Of a stretch of 64,000 bases of DNA, positions 47,824 to 59,562 are shown piece by piece (positions within the stretch are counted from its first letter, which is position 1; every line of letters begins with the position of its first letter). A program made the position numbers and the translations under genes. The notes beneath the pieces are model-generated. The model saw nothing but the letters and a program-made list of their open reading frames with translations, had not been told where the DNA came from and searched no databases. The stretch is from Salvia splendens (Eukaryota > Streptophyta > Magnoliopsida > Lamiales > Lamiaceae), in assembly GCF_004379255.2 (NCBI RefSeq), contig NC_056052.1, forward strand, positions 17,640,589 to 17,704,588, read 5' to 3'.

Positions 47824-48584
47824 GGGCATCCGCAATGGGCGGATGATGGCATGTCCGATGGCGCGCATCGTCCGCCCCATCCATCGTCCGCACCCATTGC
47901 GGGTGCGCGCCATAGGGCGCGGACGATAGTCGCGTCCTATACTTCGGTCGCGGAGGATAGCGCGGACGATGACCATCGTCCGCCCCATTGCGGCTGTCGC
48001 GGACGATGGCCGCGGACGATGGCCATCGTCAGCCCCATTGTGGAGGTCGCGGACGATCAACCGCGGACGATGGCACGTGGTTTCGTTTTTTTATAAATAC
48101 CGTTCATTTTCGAAACTTACATTTACATAATTACTACGAAATGGATTCAAGCCCCAATAGTCCTACGTTTAGCGCAGGGGTGCATTGGCCGGGTACAGAA
48201 CCCGGCGATTATCGTTCGTTCGACACCAACACCCATTACGATCCCGATTTCAGTACGGAATCGTATGGGTTGTCTGACATGGAGCCGTCTCCGCACCGCC
48301 CAACCGCAGCGGCCGATGCGCGCCTTAGTTTTTTTTTTATTAGTTCAATGATGTAACTTTTTTTTATTAAAACTTCGCCGTTTGTTATTTAGACCGTTTT
48401 TTATTTACTCGTTACTTGTTATTTGAAAACAGTTAAATTAATTAAACAAAACAATAAAATGATGATGTGGCGCGCCATAGGGCGCACCTTAGGGTGCCCC
48501 ACTGCAGGTGGGGAGGTAGGAGGATAAAACTGCTGACGTGACGCGTCATAGAGCGCGCCTTAGGGCGCCCCATTGCTAATGCTC
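47824..48584 (+). mobile_element. PIF/Harbinger-type MITE with a coding remnant
   Basis: The left end GGGCATCCGCAATGGGCGG and the inverse of the right end, GAGCATTAGCAATGGGGCG, match at most positions. TTA flanks both ends (47821-47823 and 48585-48587), the usual 3-bp Harbinger target. Inside are a TATA-like tract (ttttttataaatacc near 48088), an ATG at 48141 and about 58 codons starting MDSSPNSPTF. They run into non-coding sequence, as if an internal deletion joined the first exon of a longer gene to its tail. The ends are full of GGACGATGG words. It is 761 bp. Confidence 0.78.
48141..48356 (+). pseudogene. N-terminal remnant of a transposon-encoded ORF
   Basis: The reading frame opens at the ATG after a 5'-leader-like region and codes for a Ser/Pro/Asp-rich, presumably disordered N-terminus (PGTEPGDYRSFDTNTHYDPDF). 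About 58 residues in, it hits poly-T sequence and low complexity. I infer that it is what is left of a protein once encoded by the autonomous Harbinger-type parent. Which of its two usual proteins (transposase or Myb-like partner) is unclear. Confidence 0.5.
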
Positions 48585-48587
48585 TTA

Positions 48588-49333
48588 TCCGTCCTGAAAA
48601 AATTGTCCATTTATGATATTTTGATTCGTTTCCCAAAATTAGTTCATTTCTATTTTAGGTAATATTTTATTTTTAATAGAAAGTTTAAATAATATTTTAT
48701 TTATATCATACTATATGCATTTCAAAACTCCTAACCGTCCCTAAAAAGTTTGTCACTTATTTTCATTTTCCTTCATGTCTAAAAAGTAGTAACCTTTCAT
48801 TTTTACCACTTTTGGTAGTGGACTCAACATTCTATTTTTAACTCATTTTGTATTACATTTTTTAAAACTCGGGCGAGTCAAATTATGACAAATTATAAGG
48901 GACAAATTTTCAAATTCTCTATTTATGTTAAACGGATGTCTGTGAACAGACGAATGACGCTCAGCCTTCTCCCTCGCTAGCCGGCTCTCGATTCCCTTTC
49001 TTCATCTACCTTCATTACCACTTTATTACTCCATTTATAACTATAAACCATATTTCTAATCTCTTCATTCCCATCAAAAGGAAACAAAATTAGCAGTACT
49101 CAATTTCCTTCAGCTAAGAATCAAGAATAATTTTTTCACTGTCACTAAGCTGTGATTCCGCACTCTAATTCCTCCTTTTCAAATTTTCTTTTCTTTTCTG
49201 ATCCCTGCAATTCAAAGCAATGTTACATTTTTAGGCTTAGCTTCCATTGCAATAAACCACGGCCCCACCATCAAATTCAAACCATCCCCTCTCACTCTCT
49301 GTCTCTCTCTCTATCTCTACGCTCTTCATTCAA
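48588..49333 (+). promoter_or_regulatory. Kinesin upstream region and 5' leader
   Basis: Degraded MITE-like ends lie at 48730-48900 (gtccctaaaaagtttgtcac / gacaaattataagggac). The last ~100 bases before the ATG are CT-rich (ctctgtctctctctctatctc at 49297-49317), a common composition for plant 5' untranslated leaders. No TATA box was assigned. Confidence 0.4.
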
Positions 49334-52300
49334 ATGGCTTCCATGAACCAGAATAAGGCTCCTTCTCAAACGAGTTTCTCTTCCATTAATGTAAATCTCT
49401 TTTATAATTTTCAAATTGCTGGGATTTCCCCCCTTTTCTGGCGCTGCTGTTGCTTAAATTAACGATATTTCTGTTTATACAGAGCAAGTGTAGTAGCATC
49501 GATGAGGTTTCCATAGATAAGAAAAGAAGCACAAAAATGGCAACACGAACTCGAACTCAAACTCAAACTCAAACTCGTCGAGCATTTTCAATTGTAAATG
49601 GGGGCCAAGATCTACCCCCAATTCCAAGCAATTCTGGTTCTGATTGTGGTGCAGTTGAGTTCAGCAGAGATGATGTGGAGGCATTACTCAATGAGAAGTT
49701 GAAGAAAAATTTGAATTACAGAGTATGTTGCAGTGGATATTTCAATTATTAGTTCTATCATAGTACAAAAGTTTCATGCTTGAATTGTGTTGCAGGAGAA
49801 GAATGACAAAATGATTGATTTCATTAAAAGACTCAAGCAATGCATCAAATGGTTTATGCAGCTTGAAGCAAACTGTGTTGAAGAGCAGGAAAAAATCAAA
49901 AAACTGTTGGAATTGGCGGAAAAAAATTGCGATGATACAGGTATGCTGGTTCGTCGTCTCATCAACAACGGTCTTTGTTTACTTGTTAACATTCTTGTGG
50001 CTCTCCCCAGAGTTGATGATGAAGGCCAGGGAAGATGAATTGAACTCTATTATTATGGAACTGAGGAAAAATTTGGAGGCATTGCAGTCAAAGTTTGCAA
50101 AGGAGGAAGTTGATAAATTGGTACGAGGCTGACATGCATCGAAAGTAGTTTCATGTTAGTGTTTTTTGGCTTGTTGTAAACTGAACTTATAAATGAATCT
50201 ACTAGGAAGCATTGGATTCTTTGGCTAGAGAAAGAGACTCGAGAGTTGCTGCAGAGAAATTACAAGCTTCTCTTTCAGAAGATCTCAGACAAAGCCAACT
50301 AGATAACGCTAGTGCCAACCAGAAGGTAAGTGGCGAATGCTTGTAATTTGAAGTAAACGTATTTTGTCTCAGTGCAACACCGAGAATTGTCTGCCTTCTG
50401 TAGGTTCAGTCACTTAATGATACATATAGGCGGTTACAAGAGTTCAACACGAGCTTGCATCAGTGGAACAGTAGGCTTCAATCAGATCTTGAAACGACAA
50501 ACACAATGCTCAAGCGTGTTCAGGAAGAAAAGGCAGCCATTGTGGAAAACCTTAGCTCTCTGAGGGGCCATTATACTTCTCTGCAAGAGCAGCTTAGTTT
50601 GTCACGAGTAAGGTTTTTTTGGGTTTATTTTTTCTTTCATAAGATCTGTTCTTTTCATTTGGCATGAAATGTTAGGTAATTATTCATGTTCCTAATATAT
50701 GTATAGGTCAAAGAAGTGGAGCTCAGTTACTTTAAGGATATGCCAGTTACGATTAGATCTGTTTATTAGGCTAGTTGAACATTGGTCTGAAGCATTTTAT
50801 TTCATAATAGCCAGTGGGTGGCTTTTGGTGTTCACCAAATGACATCACTTTCACAACAATGAGGGATCGGTTTCTTCTGATATACGACTGCCATCTCTAT
50901 ATATTAAAAATTCGAAACCTGCAATATGTGATTTACATATGCTGATTGGTCTGTCCCAGTAGGTTATTTTTTGTTGTGCTTTAATAATTTTTATTACAAT
51001 AATTTTTTCGCTAATTTTCACATGGTTTTTACATAGTTCCATATGTACATGTTAGACTAGTTCTAGTTTGTTTCCTTCAGTCTTACCTGAGATTGCCAAA
51101 TGCACGATAGTCGTGTAGAATTGAAAATGACTTATTTCATACTTGATTGTCAAAGGCATCCCAAGATGAGGCAATCAAGCAGAAAGAAGCACTAGGCTGC
51201 GAAGTTTCATGCTTGAGAGGCGATCTCCAACAAGTGAGGGAGGACCGCGATAGACATTTGTCACAAGTTCAAGGGTTACAATCTGAAGTTTCAAATTTCA
51301 AGGAATGTACTGAAAAGTACACAGCAGATTTGGAGACTCAGAGCACTAAAACAATGGAACTGGAGGTTTGCTTTTCAATTGATGGTTTGTGGCGAAGGCT
51401 TGATATGTTTTGATTAATGGATATATTTATTTGTTGCAGTCAACATGCTTTGTTCAAAGTGAGCAAATAAGGAGATTACATGAACAGCTTGCTTCTGCCC
51501 AACAGAAATTGCAGGTTGTTCATATGGCCTAAATTTAATGCAATTTATTTAACAGAAATTCGTTTGTTTTGTTTAATTTTCCCATTTTCTTTATTCCTTT
51601 CTAGCTTTCCGATCTATCAGCTATGGAAACGAGATCTGAATTTGAGGAGAATCAGGCATACATTCTTGAGTTGAAAAGTCGTCTAGCTGATGCAGACTTG
51701 AAGATTGTAGAAGGGGAAAAAGTTCGCAAGAAATTGCATAACACTATTCTGGTACTTTGTTATACAAAAACTATTTGATTTTATATAACTACCCTCTCCT
51801 ATTGTTAGAAATTTAAGTTATTTTCTTATTTATTTTTTTGATATCTTAGTCTGGTTAGAATCCTTGTTAATACAGGAGTTGAAAGGGAATATTCGTGTAT
51901 TCTGTAGAGTGAGACCCTTGCTTTCCGATGATGGGGTTGGAAATGATGTAAAAGTTGTTTCATTCCCAACATCAATGGAAGCACAAGGTCGAGGCATTGA
52001 TTTGAGCCAAAATGGTATGTCCATTCCCTATATCTTGTTTAATAGTAGTATGTATTATTAGGTGGTGACGTGGTGTTCGGTTTCCCTGATAATATAATAC
52101 CAAGATATAATCTAGGATTGAGTTGTGGGATTATTTTAGTCATACGGGGTTAGTTATGACTAATTATCCCATGATTGTCCATCTAGGATTGAGCTGTGGG
52201 ATTGAATCTCACGAACCAAACACACTACATATTTAATCACGAGATACAATCTTGCAAACCGAAGACCCCTTTAGTATATTAATAGTTCTCATGTCAATAA

Positions 52301-54064
52301 TCTCCTCTCAGTTTTCTACCTTTTGTTTTCCTGCAAGGGCAAAAGCATTCTTTCACTTTTGACAAAGTATTTGTGCCTGATAACTCACAAGAAGATGTCT
52401 TTGTGGAGATATCACAGCTTGTTCAAAGTGCGCTTGATGGATATAAGGTATAGTACCTTCTGTACTGAACCGAAGAACCATTTCATTGTAAATTTAGAGA
52501 TACCTAATATTATTACTAGAGTTATGGCTGATCACTGATAAGAAAACTCTGCAAAACTTATTAGTAAGTTTGAGCAGTCACTTATTTACTTGCCAAATTT
52601 GGATAGTTTTTAGTAGGACTTTGGTATCATCAAAAGGAACTGTACTCATGTTATGTTACAGAACTTCATTTGCCTATGATGGAAGTTGCACATTGGTGCT
52701 AATTCACAAACTATATTAATTTGATTGCATTTCATATCAGGTCTGCATATTTGCCTATGGGCAAACAGGCTCTGGTAAGACATATACGATGATGGGTAAG
52801 CCAGGCCTACTAGATCAGAAAGGTTTAATTCCACGATCACTAGAGCAAGTATTTCAAACAAAACAAATGCTTGAAGCACAAGGATGGAAGTATGAGATGC
52901 AGGTGCGGATGAAATTGTGGTCCTTTCGTTTACACCTTTTCAAAGAATATACATTTATATTTTGTCTAAAATTGTTTACATGTATAGGTGTCAATGCTTG
53001 AAATATACAATGAAGCAATACGTGACCTGTTATCAACAAACAAATCAACCTTTGATGCATCACGAGTAGAAAATTCTGCAAAGCAATATGCCATCAAGCA
53101 CGATGCAAATGGCAACACCTTTGTCTCTGATCTTACCATTCTTGATGTCCGCAGTAGCAGAGAAGTTTCCTATCTCCTAGAACGGGCGGCACAGAGCAGG
53201 TATGAAAAAATGCATGTTTAATTTGACCTTATTTTTCTTGGTTTGCCTTTTGGAGAAAGACTATGTAAAGCATTATTTATCTTTTGTGCTTACTTTCTGA
53301 ACTTATTTCCGTAGGTCTGTTGGCAAGACCCAAATGAATGAACAATCTTCAAGGAGCCATTTTGTCTTTACACTAAGAATAGTTGGTGTTAATGAGGTAT
53401 TATTACTATTTGCTCCACAGTACGCAGTGTGCTCCTCTTTCGGAACTCTGTCGCATTGTTTCCAACTTACTGAGACTTATTAATGTTGTATAATAGAGCA
53501 CTGACCAGCAAGTCCAAGGTGTGCTGAATCTAATTGATCTTGCTGGTAGTGAGCGTCTTTCCAAGAGTGGTTCGACTGGGGATCGGCTTAAAGAAACTCA
53601 GGTATCGAAGCACTCGCCTTGAGTTGTTCCTTGCAAAATTCCTGAACTATCTGACTTATTATCTATCAACAATCGATCAGGCCATCAATAAAAGTTTATC
53701 GTCACTAAGTGATGTCATTTTTGCCTTGGCAAAGAAAGAGGAGCACGTGCCGTTTAGGAACTCAAAACTCACTTATCTTCTCCAGGTAATTCTTTAGCTT
53801 TCCTTGCAGTGAGAAGTTATGTCATTGACTATGTTAGAAATGCTAAGATTGGGAATTTTTGTTTCTGTTCATATAAACACACAGCCTTGCTTAGGTGGAG
53901 ATTCAAAGACTTTGATGTTTGTGAATGTTTCACCGGATCCTGCATCCGTGGGCGAATCACTATGTTCGCTACGGTTTGCTGCAAGGGTGAATGCTTGCGA
54001 GATTGGCATCCCAAGACGTCAAACCAATCTAAGATCTACCGATTCTCGATTGAGCATTGGTTGA
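49334..54064 (+). CDS. Kinesin-14, C-terminal motor (ATK1/KatA-like)
   Basis: Seventeen coding exons (49334-49390, 49483-49722, 49796-49940, 50011-50120, 50206-50325, 50404-50607, 51156-51365, 51440-51514, 51605-51751, 51876-52014, 52338-52447, 52741-52902, 52988-53199, 53315-53396, 53497-53601, 53681-53785, 53885-54064) join in phase to 800 codons. Residues 1-70 are a basic, microtubule-binding-type tail. Residues 80-435 are coiled coil. The neck [19 protein letters not shown] marks the minus-end motors. The motor spans 437-800 with P-loop GQTGSGKT (526-533), switch I NEQSSRSH (652-659) and switch II DLAGSE (685-690). The end [12 protein letters not shown] is typical of ATK1/ATK5. The role is spindle assembly and pole focusing in mitosis or meiosis. 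All catalytic motifs are intact. Confidence 0.95.
52061..52270. mobile_element. Tourist-like MITE in a kinesin intron
   Basis: The left part has ggtgttcggtttccctgata and the right end caaaccgaagacccc, which are inverted partners. TTA lies at 52058-52060, and TTTA follows the right end (52271). The middle has two copies of ctaggattgag.tgtgggat. It lies wholly inside the intron between coding exons 10 and 11, away from splice sites, so it should be neutral to the protein. Confidence 0.6.
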
Positions 54065-55197
54065 TTTGATGCTTATGGGGGTGGGGGGGTTACACTATAG
54101 TGTAGATTTAGGAAAGTGTGTTTACACTGTGTTCTTGGCATTTGACAACAAATGACAGAAAACTAACTACATTTACATGTAATATGTACAGTTGAAGAGA
54201 TTGGGTATGCATCAGATGTAGAGATATACACGGGGCTTCTGCCTTTCTATTATTCATTTGTATGTAGTCAAGATTTTTGTATGATGCAATTTTTGATCTT
54301 CACAATTGTAATAAGGGTAAAAGCTAGTTAATTTGAATTTCCAGAACCTGATAGTGACAGAGCAATCAAAAGTTGAAATTCAGCAATTATAGTCATAAAA
54401 TATTTGGACAAGCTGAGGTAAACATGCATCTAAAGTGAGTTGAAAACAACGAGAGATTCCACAGAAAATAAATTTAAGGTTAATATGCTCTAATTAGATA
54501 ATGACTTGAAAGCACACGTCATTTTTTGACTCTTAAAAAAGGCATTAAAAAGGCAGAGAAATAGTGCAATTATAGCCGTAGAAAGTGGGGGATAAAAATA
54601 AGTACTAGTGTTATGACTAAGCATTTACAAGTGGATGCTTTCGTCCAACTTCTTGTTATAGCCTCTCCTTCCTCAATTGCACTGTGGGTAGTGCTACCTA
54701 TATCTTTCTCTTTTTTTTTTTCTTTGTTCGTCTCCAATTCTTCAATAATCTACACCACCATTCCCACCTTTGTCATAATACAAAATTAAAGCAGCCTTTA
54801 ATCTATTTTTGCTTGTGCTAGTGCCCCACAAATTGTTTGAATTTTTGTTGGAAATTTTAACTCTTTATTAGCAAATAAAACAAAATGAATATAACAATTT
54901 ATCATGTCAGTGAACAATAAAACTGAAACTACTCTAATTTTCATGGATCATTCCTCTTATTACTTTTGGTTTTAGAATATAGCCCTATGAATTTCTATCA
55001 TGATATCAGAGCAGGTCACCGATTATGAGTCAAATGTAACTGACCCGACCCAACAGTATATCTGGACTGAAACTAAAAAATGATAGACCCAACAGTATAT
55101 CTAAGCTTTAAATTAAGTACAGTTCAATAGAGATTTCGTCCAATTCAATCAGGAAAAAAAAATCCAAGATCCATCTTTAGTGTAACAATATCTCATA
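54065..55197. other. Kinesin 3' flank and a retroelement relic
   Basis: The first ~250 bases are probably 3' untranslated sequence. At 54997-55018 the phrase tgatatcagagcaggtcaccg resembles the initiator-methionine tRNA primer site (tggtatcagagc) of LTR elements, and the following bases read like an element leader. No LTR or gene was found beside it. Nothing else was recognised. Confidence 0.4.
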
Positions 55198-55420
55198 TTC
55201 CTTCCATTCCAAGATAATTGAGTCGTATTCCATTTTGAGTTGTCTCAAGATAGTTTAGTCGTTTCCTGTTTAGGCAAAAACTTTATCTTCTCTTATACTT
55301 TAATCTCTCTTCCTCTCAATTGCTTTATCTTCTCTCTTGTTTTATTCTCTCCACTTTAACTTTTAACACATCAAATCTCGTGCCAAACGAAATGACTTAA
55401 TTATCTCGAGATAGAAGGAG
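55198..55420. mobile_element. Stowaway-like MITE
   Basis: The left end ttccttccattccaagataatt and the right end aattatctcgagatagaaggag are inverted partners. TA lies at 55196-55197 and 55421-55422. It is 223 bp and non-coding. Confidence 0.78.
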
Positions 55421-55757
55421 TATTACTGTAAAGATATAATTGAAACAACCGTATAATCTCATGGACCACTAATTCTATCACATGGACCACTAATTCTATC
55501 ACCAAATAACTTTAGGATAGAGGTATATATATTTCTAGCTGAAAGTTCTTATCATGCTATAGTTGCACATCTATTGATTTACCATTGAAAGTTAATGAAA
55601 AGTAGTTGAATTCAAAATTTATATAAATGAAAATCAATAGACATAATCTTACATAGTTACATTATATTAGATGACTATAAAGATACTTAAACTTTCAAAT
55701 AGAAAAAACTAATCATTTTAGAACAAAAAAATTCAACGAGGGGAAAGAGACTAAGAT

Positions 55758-56329
55758 TGATGATGATTTAGCGAATTTTTTATGGGAATAAATGCAAGTA
55801 ATAAATGAAGATCACAACACTGAAAATTACGTGGTTCGATTTACTGAGGTAAATCTACGTCCACGGGAAGAATAGAGGGCAAATTTGTATTGCTTGATCT
55901 AGCTTACAGATTACAATACTGATTTGCTATATGAGATTCAGGATCTAGAGAACTTAACCCTGGTCTATCTGATCTAAGTTCTATTTATACATTCGAACTA
56001 AGATCGTGGTTTGCAGCCCTGGTAGGGGGGTTGATAACTGCTTAATACCACTAAATAGATCGTGGGTGTAATGGAGGTCGTGGAGATCCTGCATGGGTCC
56101 ACTATCTCCTTGTTCGGTCGAATACTGAGACCGAACTGCTGAACTTTGCCGATCAGCTTTTGCCGATCTGAGAGTTGAGCTCGATTGGTCGGCTTTTACC
56201 GAGCTATAGGCTGTGACCGAACTCTTTGGTTGTGCCGAACTGATACTCTTTCTTGGGTTTTGGGCTAATGGGCCGTCACTGCTATTGGGCTCGCAATTAT
56301 TGTTTAGTTGTTTAGTTCGTATCCCATCA
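55758..56329 (-). repeat. 3' LTR of the Tat-lineage gypsy element
   Basis: On the minus strand the LTR starts TGATGGGATACG at 56329, immediately after the polypurine tract. A TATA box (tataaatagaac, minus strand, about 55976-55987) sits where U3 ends. The left limit, near tgatgatgattta at 55758-55770, is an estimate because the partner LTR is outside the window. The 145-codon minus ORF at 55981-56418 crosses the LTR border and is not a gene. Confidence 0.75.
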
Positions 56330-56342
56330 CCACCCCCCCCCC
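56330..56342 (-). promoter_or_regulatory. Polypurine tract of the Tat element
   Basis: Read on the minus strand, a run of ten G followed by TGG lies directly before the TG that opens the 3' LTR. In LTR elements this tract primes plus-strand DNA synthesis. Its position fixes the 3' LTR boundary and shows that the antisense genes are internal to the element. Confidence 0.8.
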
Positions 56343-56650
56343 GAAAAGCGAAGTGAATCACTTCGGCATTTTGGATAAGTGTAAGGGGGAGGCTGACGTC
56401 AGGGGACGTGCTCTGCACGTGTCTGCATTAAATGTGACAGCAAATCCGGCCAGAGAATCCAGAAAAAGTGGGATTTGAAACGGTGCGACGAATTTGAAAC
56501 GCCTCTGCGAATCTGATAAATATTTCCTTTCTTCATCATTGGAAAACTTTTGCGATTATTTCTTCTGCATTCTCTCTCTTTTTCGTAAAATTTTCTTCCG
56601 CTTCTTCAAGAATTTCTTCAGAGACTTTCGACCATCAAAGAGTAAGAATC

Positions 56651-58580
56651 ATGTCTTCTTCTTCTGAAACTGTTTCTGAATCAGGTAGTGGTAGGAAGGG
56701 GGGTAAGGGATCTTCTGGCCGGAAAAAGTCCGGGGAGAAGACGGTAGAATATTTTCACAGCATTTTGAGTAAGGATACTGTGATATCCTTACACAGAAAA
56801 TATTTTCTTCCTGGGGGGTTAGTGGTGATTCCCGACGACACTCATAGGGCTAACTCGCCGCCGGAGGGTTATGCCACCGTTTACGAAGCCTGCTTAGAAT
56901 GCGGGCTTCGTTTCCCTCTTCCCCCCGCCTTTGTAGAGCTTCTTGATTTTTTCCAACTTCCTTTAGGTCAGGTGACTCCAAATTCTTGGAGGCACTTATC
57001 GGCCTTTGCTGCCGAGCTGCGTAGACTAGAAAAGGATCTGTCTCTGAGGGCAATCCTTAATTTCTTTCAGTTTAAGAGAAAAGGATCCTGGTTTTACTTG
57101 ATCCCTTTACAGCCCTTTAGAGCCTTCTGTAAAACCAAATGGCCGATGTGGAAAAATCGCTTCTTTTTTTTACAATAGGACAGCGGCTCCGGACTTTTCC
57201 TGGAGAGGGCCGAAGTCCGTAATTCCTCATCCTCGGGTAGAACCGTTGGACGAGCTCGAGGGCGGGCTCAATAAGATTCCCATGATTAGGAAACAGTATT
57301 TGGAATCTGAGCTCGTCAAGGGTGACTTCGTGTTCGACTCCTCGTCTTCGGACGAAGAGACTGAGGGTGAGGATTTCTTTTTTATGCTTTACTGCTTTAG
57401 CGGCGAAAACTAACTTTGTTTTCTTGCTTTTTGGCAGTGAACATGCTAAGCAAGCTTGGTCGCAAATCCTCCGAATCAAAGGAGCCGGAGAAACAGAAAA
57501 CCACCAGCTCGGCGTCTGATGCCGAGAAGGATCCGAAGAGGCAGAAGACCTCTTCGAGTCAGTCTTCGGATCCAAAAAAGCCGGGATCGACCTCGGCAAG
57601 GGGGAAGGCGAAGACTCAGAAACCCCCAAAAGCGCCAGAGAGAGACATTGTCCAGGGGGGTTATGGATCAGGAGTGGTTACGGCCACTTCGGAACATATC
57701 TCTGAGCCCTTTTTATGGCCAAAGGACTTTGTAGAGGTGAATTTTCTTCTTGGTTTTCTGGCTTTGCTTCTTTCCTATTTTTTTTGTGGCCCCTCTATTG
57801 ACTTTTTCCTTTTTCCATTTTCAGAGGAACAATATGCTCTGCAAACTAGTCACAGTTGAACTCTCTAAAGCGTCCAGCGATTATGATGAGATGCAGAGGA
57901 ATTTGAATGCTGCTCGTCACCAGGCCGAACAGGCTCGGGCAGACTTTGAGAGGGCAAGGGCCGCTATGATCTCGGCTCAGGATGAAGCCCAGCGTGCCAA
58001 AGACCAGCTCATCATCCAGAGAGAGCGGTCGAAACAGAGGGAGGCGGCTGCCGTGGTTGCTCAGGGGGAGGCTCTCCGTGTTTACACGGAGAAACTCTTT
58101 TTGAGCAATCAATTTTCGGCCCTTATCGGTGATCTGCTGAAATTGATGACCGATAATGTTGAGCAGGAACCCGAAGTCGTCTTGCCGCTGTATGGCCGAG
58201 AGATTGCAGCGCGTCTCTAGAGTCTGCCGCTCCTTGAGGAGCTTGCGTCTTCATCGGTCCTGCTTTCTGCTGAACGAGTCCGTAATTGCCGTGCTGACCG
58301 TGATGAGAACATGGAGGCCATCTTTGCCTCCTTGGGGCCTGTTTCACCCGCTTCAATTTTCAAAGAAGAGGGTGAGCAGGAAAATGAGGCCGGCAAGGAG
58401 ACCGAGCAGAAGGATCAGCAGACCGGCGACGGGCACGCCGAGCAAGAGGTGCAGCAGATCGGCGATGGGGGCGCCGAGCAGGAGGGAGGGAGGAGGGAGG
58501 CCGAGGCTGAGACCGAGGTCGACAAGGAGAAAGAAGCTGAAACCCACAGGGAAGCCGGAGACGAAACTGGCGGAGTATGA
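56651..58580 (+). CDS. Antisense gene A in the Tat element (gypsy-type 'transposase 28'-like)
   Basis: It lies on the strand opposite pol. Exon 1 (56651 to about 57369) starts MSSSSETVSES; the part PPEGYATVYEACLECGLRFPLPP..LLDFFQL..TPNSWRHL recalls the plant 'putative gypsy type transposon' domain (PF04195), from memory. A T8 run near 57170 puts the reading one base out of frame; it resumes as RTAAPDFSWRGPKSVIPHP. Introns at about 57370-57437 and 57738-57823 (gt..ag) join an acidic end to a Lys/Ser-rich linker (NMLSKLGRKSSESKEP) and then a long coiled coil (SKASSDYDEMQRN..). A TAG at 58218-58220 interrupts the frame, which otherwise continues to 58580 in a Glu-rich tail. A poly(A)-signal-like aatgaaaaaa follows at 58667. 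The function is unknown. Confidence 0.6.
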
Positions 58581-58799
58581 TTTCGTCTCCCTTCTCTTAG
58601 TTTAGTTTCTTTCTTTCTATTTGTAAAATGGCCTTGAAGCCCTCCTTGTGTAAATTTTTTCTTGTGAATGAAAAAAATTCTTCTTTCTACACTCGTGTCT
58701 TCCTTATAGCTTTTCTTAATCTCTTTTACTCCTATTGTGGTTTACTGCCTGCTCGGTAAACTGAAATGCCGAACTGACATAGCTGCTTCGTATTCTTAA

Positions 58800-59562
58800 C
58801 TCTAAGGAGCTGGAGGTACTTCACTGGAAGCGGCTATACTCTTTGGCTTTAAATGAAGCTGAGAAAAAAGCTATAGATGACCAGATGAAGTATGATGAAC
58901 TCTTGGCTCGTTTAGTGGAGCTGGAGTCCAACAATAAGGACTTAGAGTCCATAAAGAAAGATCTGGAGGCCGAGCTGAATACTGTCATCGCTGAGAGGAC
59001 TGCATATGAAGATTTCATCTGCGGGCGCGGGGGAATGACTATATCTGAAGTTCAGAATCAAGTTGATGAACTGTGGGAGAAGCTTCATGTACTCCGGAAG
59101 AACAATGTGCTGGAGAGCTCGGCTTGCCAACAAGTTGTGAAATCATTGCGGCACTTGGCTTCTCTGTACGACATCATTCTTTCCCGGCGTCCCTCAATCG
59201 AGAGATTCCTTAGCCGTTTCCCGCTAACAGATGCTCACACTCCAACTCAAACCTCTAATCCACTTACTCAAAATTCTACTCCAAATCAGCAACGGACTCA
59301 GGAGCAACCGGAAACGTCAGGACAAGAACGCCCTGAAGTTCGTAGAGGAGTTGTGAATATGAGTGAGCAAGATCAGCGAATGCTTCGTGAAGAGACTCTT
59401 CGCCGCCGAGGTGCTAGAACTTCCCGGACTCAGGGAAGAGGCGGTAGGTCGATCAGAGCATCTCGTCCACCTACTTATTCTTCAACTGCTCGGAACGCCC
59501 GAACTCAGCATCATGAGGATTTTTCGGATAGGTGGCTCAACTTTAGCAATCGTAGACAGTAG
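58800..59562 (+). CDS. Antisense gene B in the Tat element (coiled coil, basic tail)
   Basis: This is a second plus-strand reading frame. The first ATG-like start in the frame is near 58843, but coding-like sequence extends upstream in frame to about 58800 (KELEVLHWKRLYSLALNEAE), just after an AG, so an upstream exon is possible. Residues 1-60 are strongly heptad-like (LLARLVELESNNKDLESIKKD). A helical middle (QQVVKSLRHLASLYDIILS) follows, then a Thr/Gln/Pro-rich linker and an Arg/Ser-rich basic tail (RRRGARTSRTQGRGGRS). It ends at a TAG at 59560-59562. I do not recognise the family. It may be the distal part of gene A or a separate antisense product. Confidence 0.5.

Noticed and set aside
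50708..50770. Possible extra kinesin exon ([13 protein letters not shown]) in intron 6
   Set aside because: Exons 6 and 7 already join in phase to the conserved SLSRASQDEA sequence, and the extra stretch soon meets a stop.
55981..56418. 145-codon minus-strand ORF
   Set aside because: It runs across the polypurine tract and into the 3' LTR; no protein pattern.
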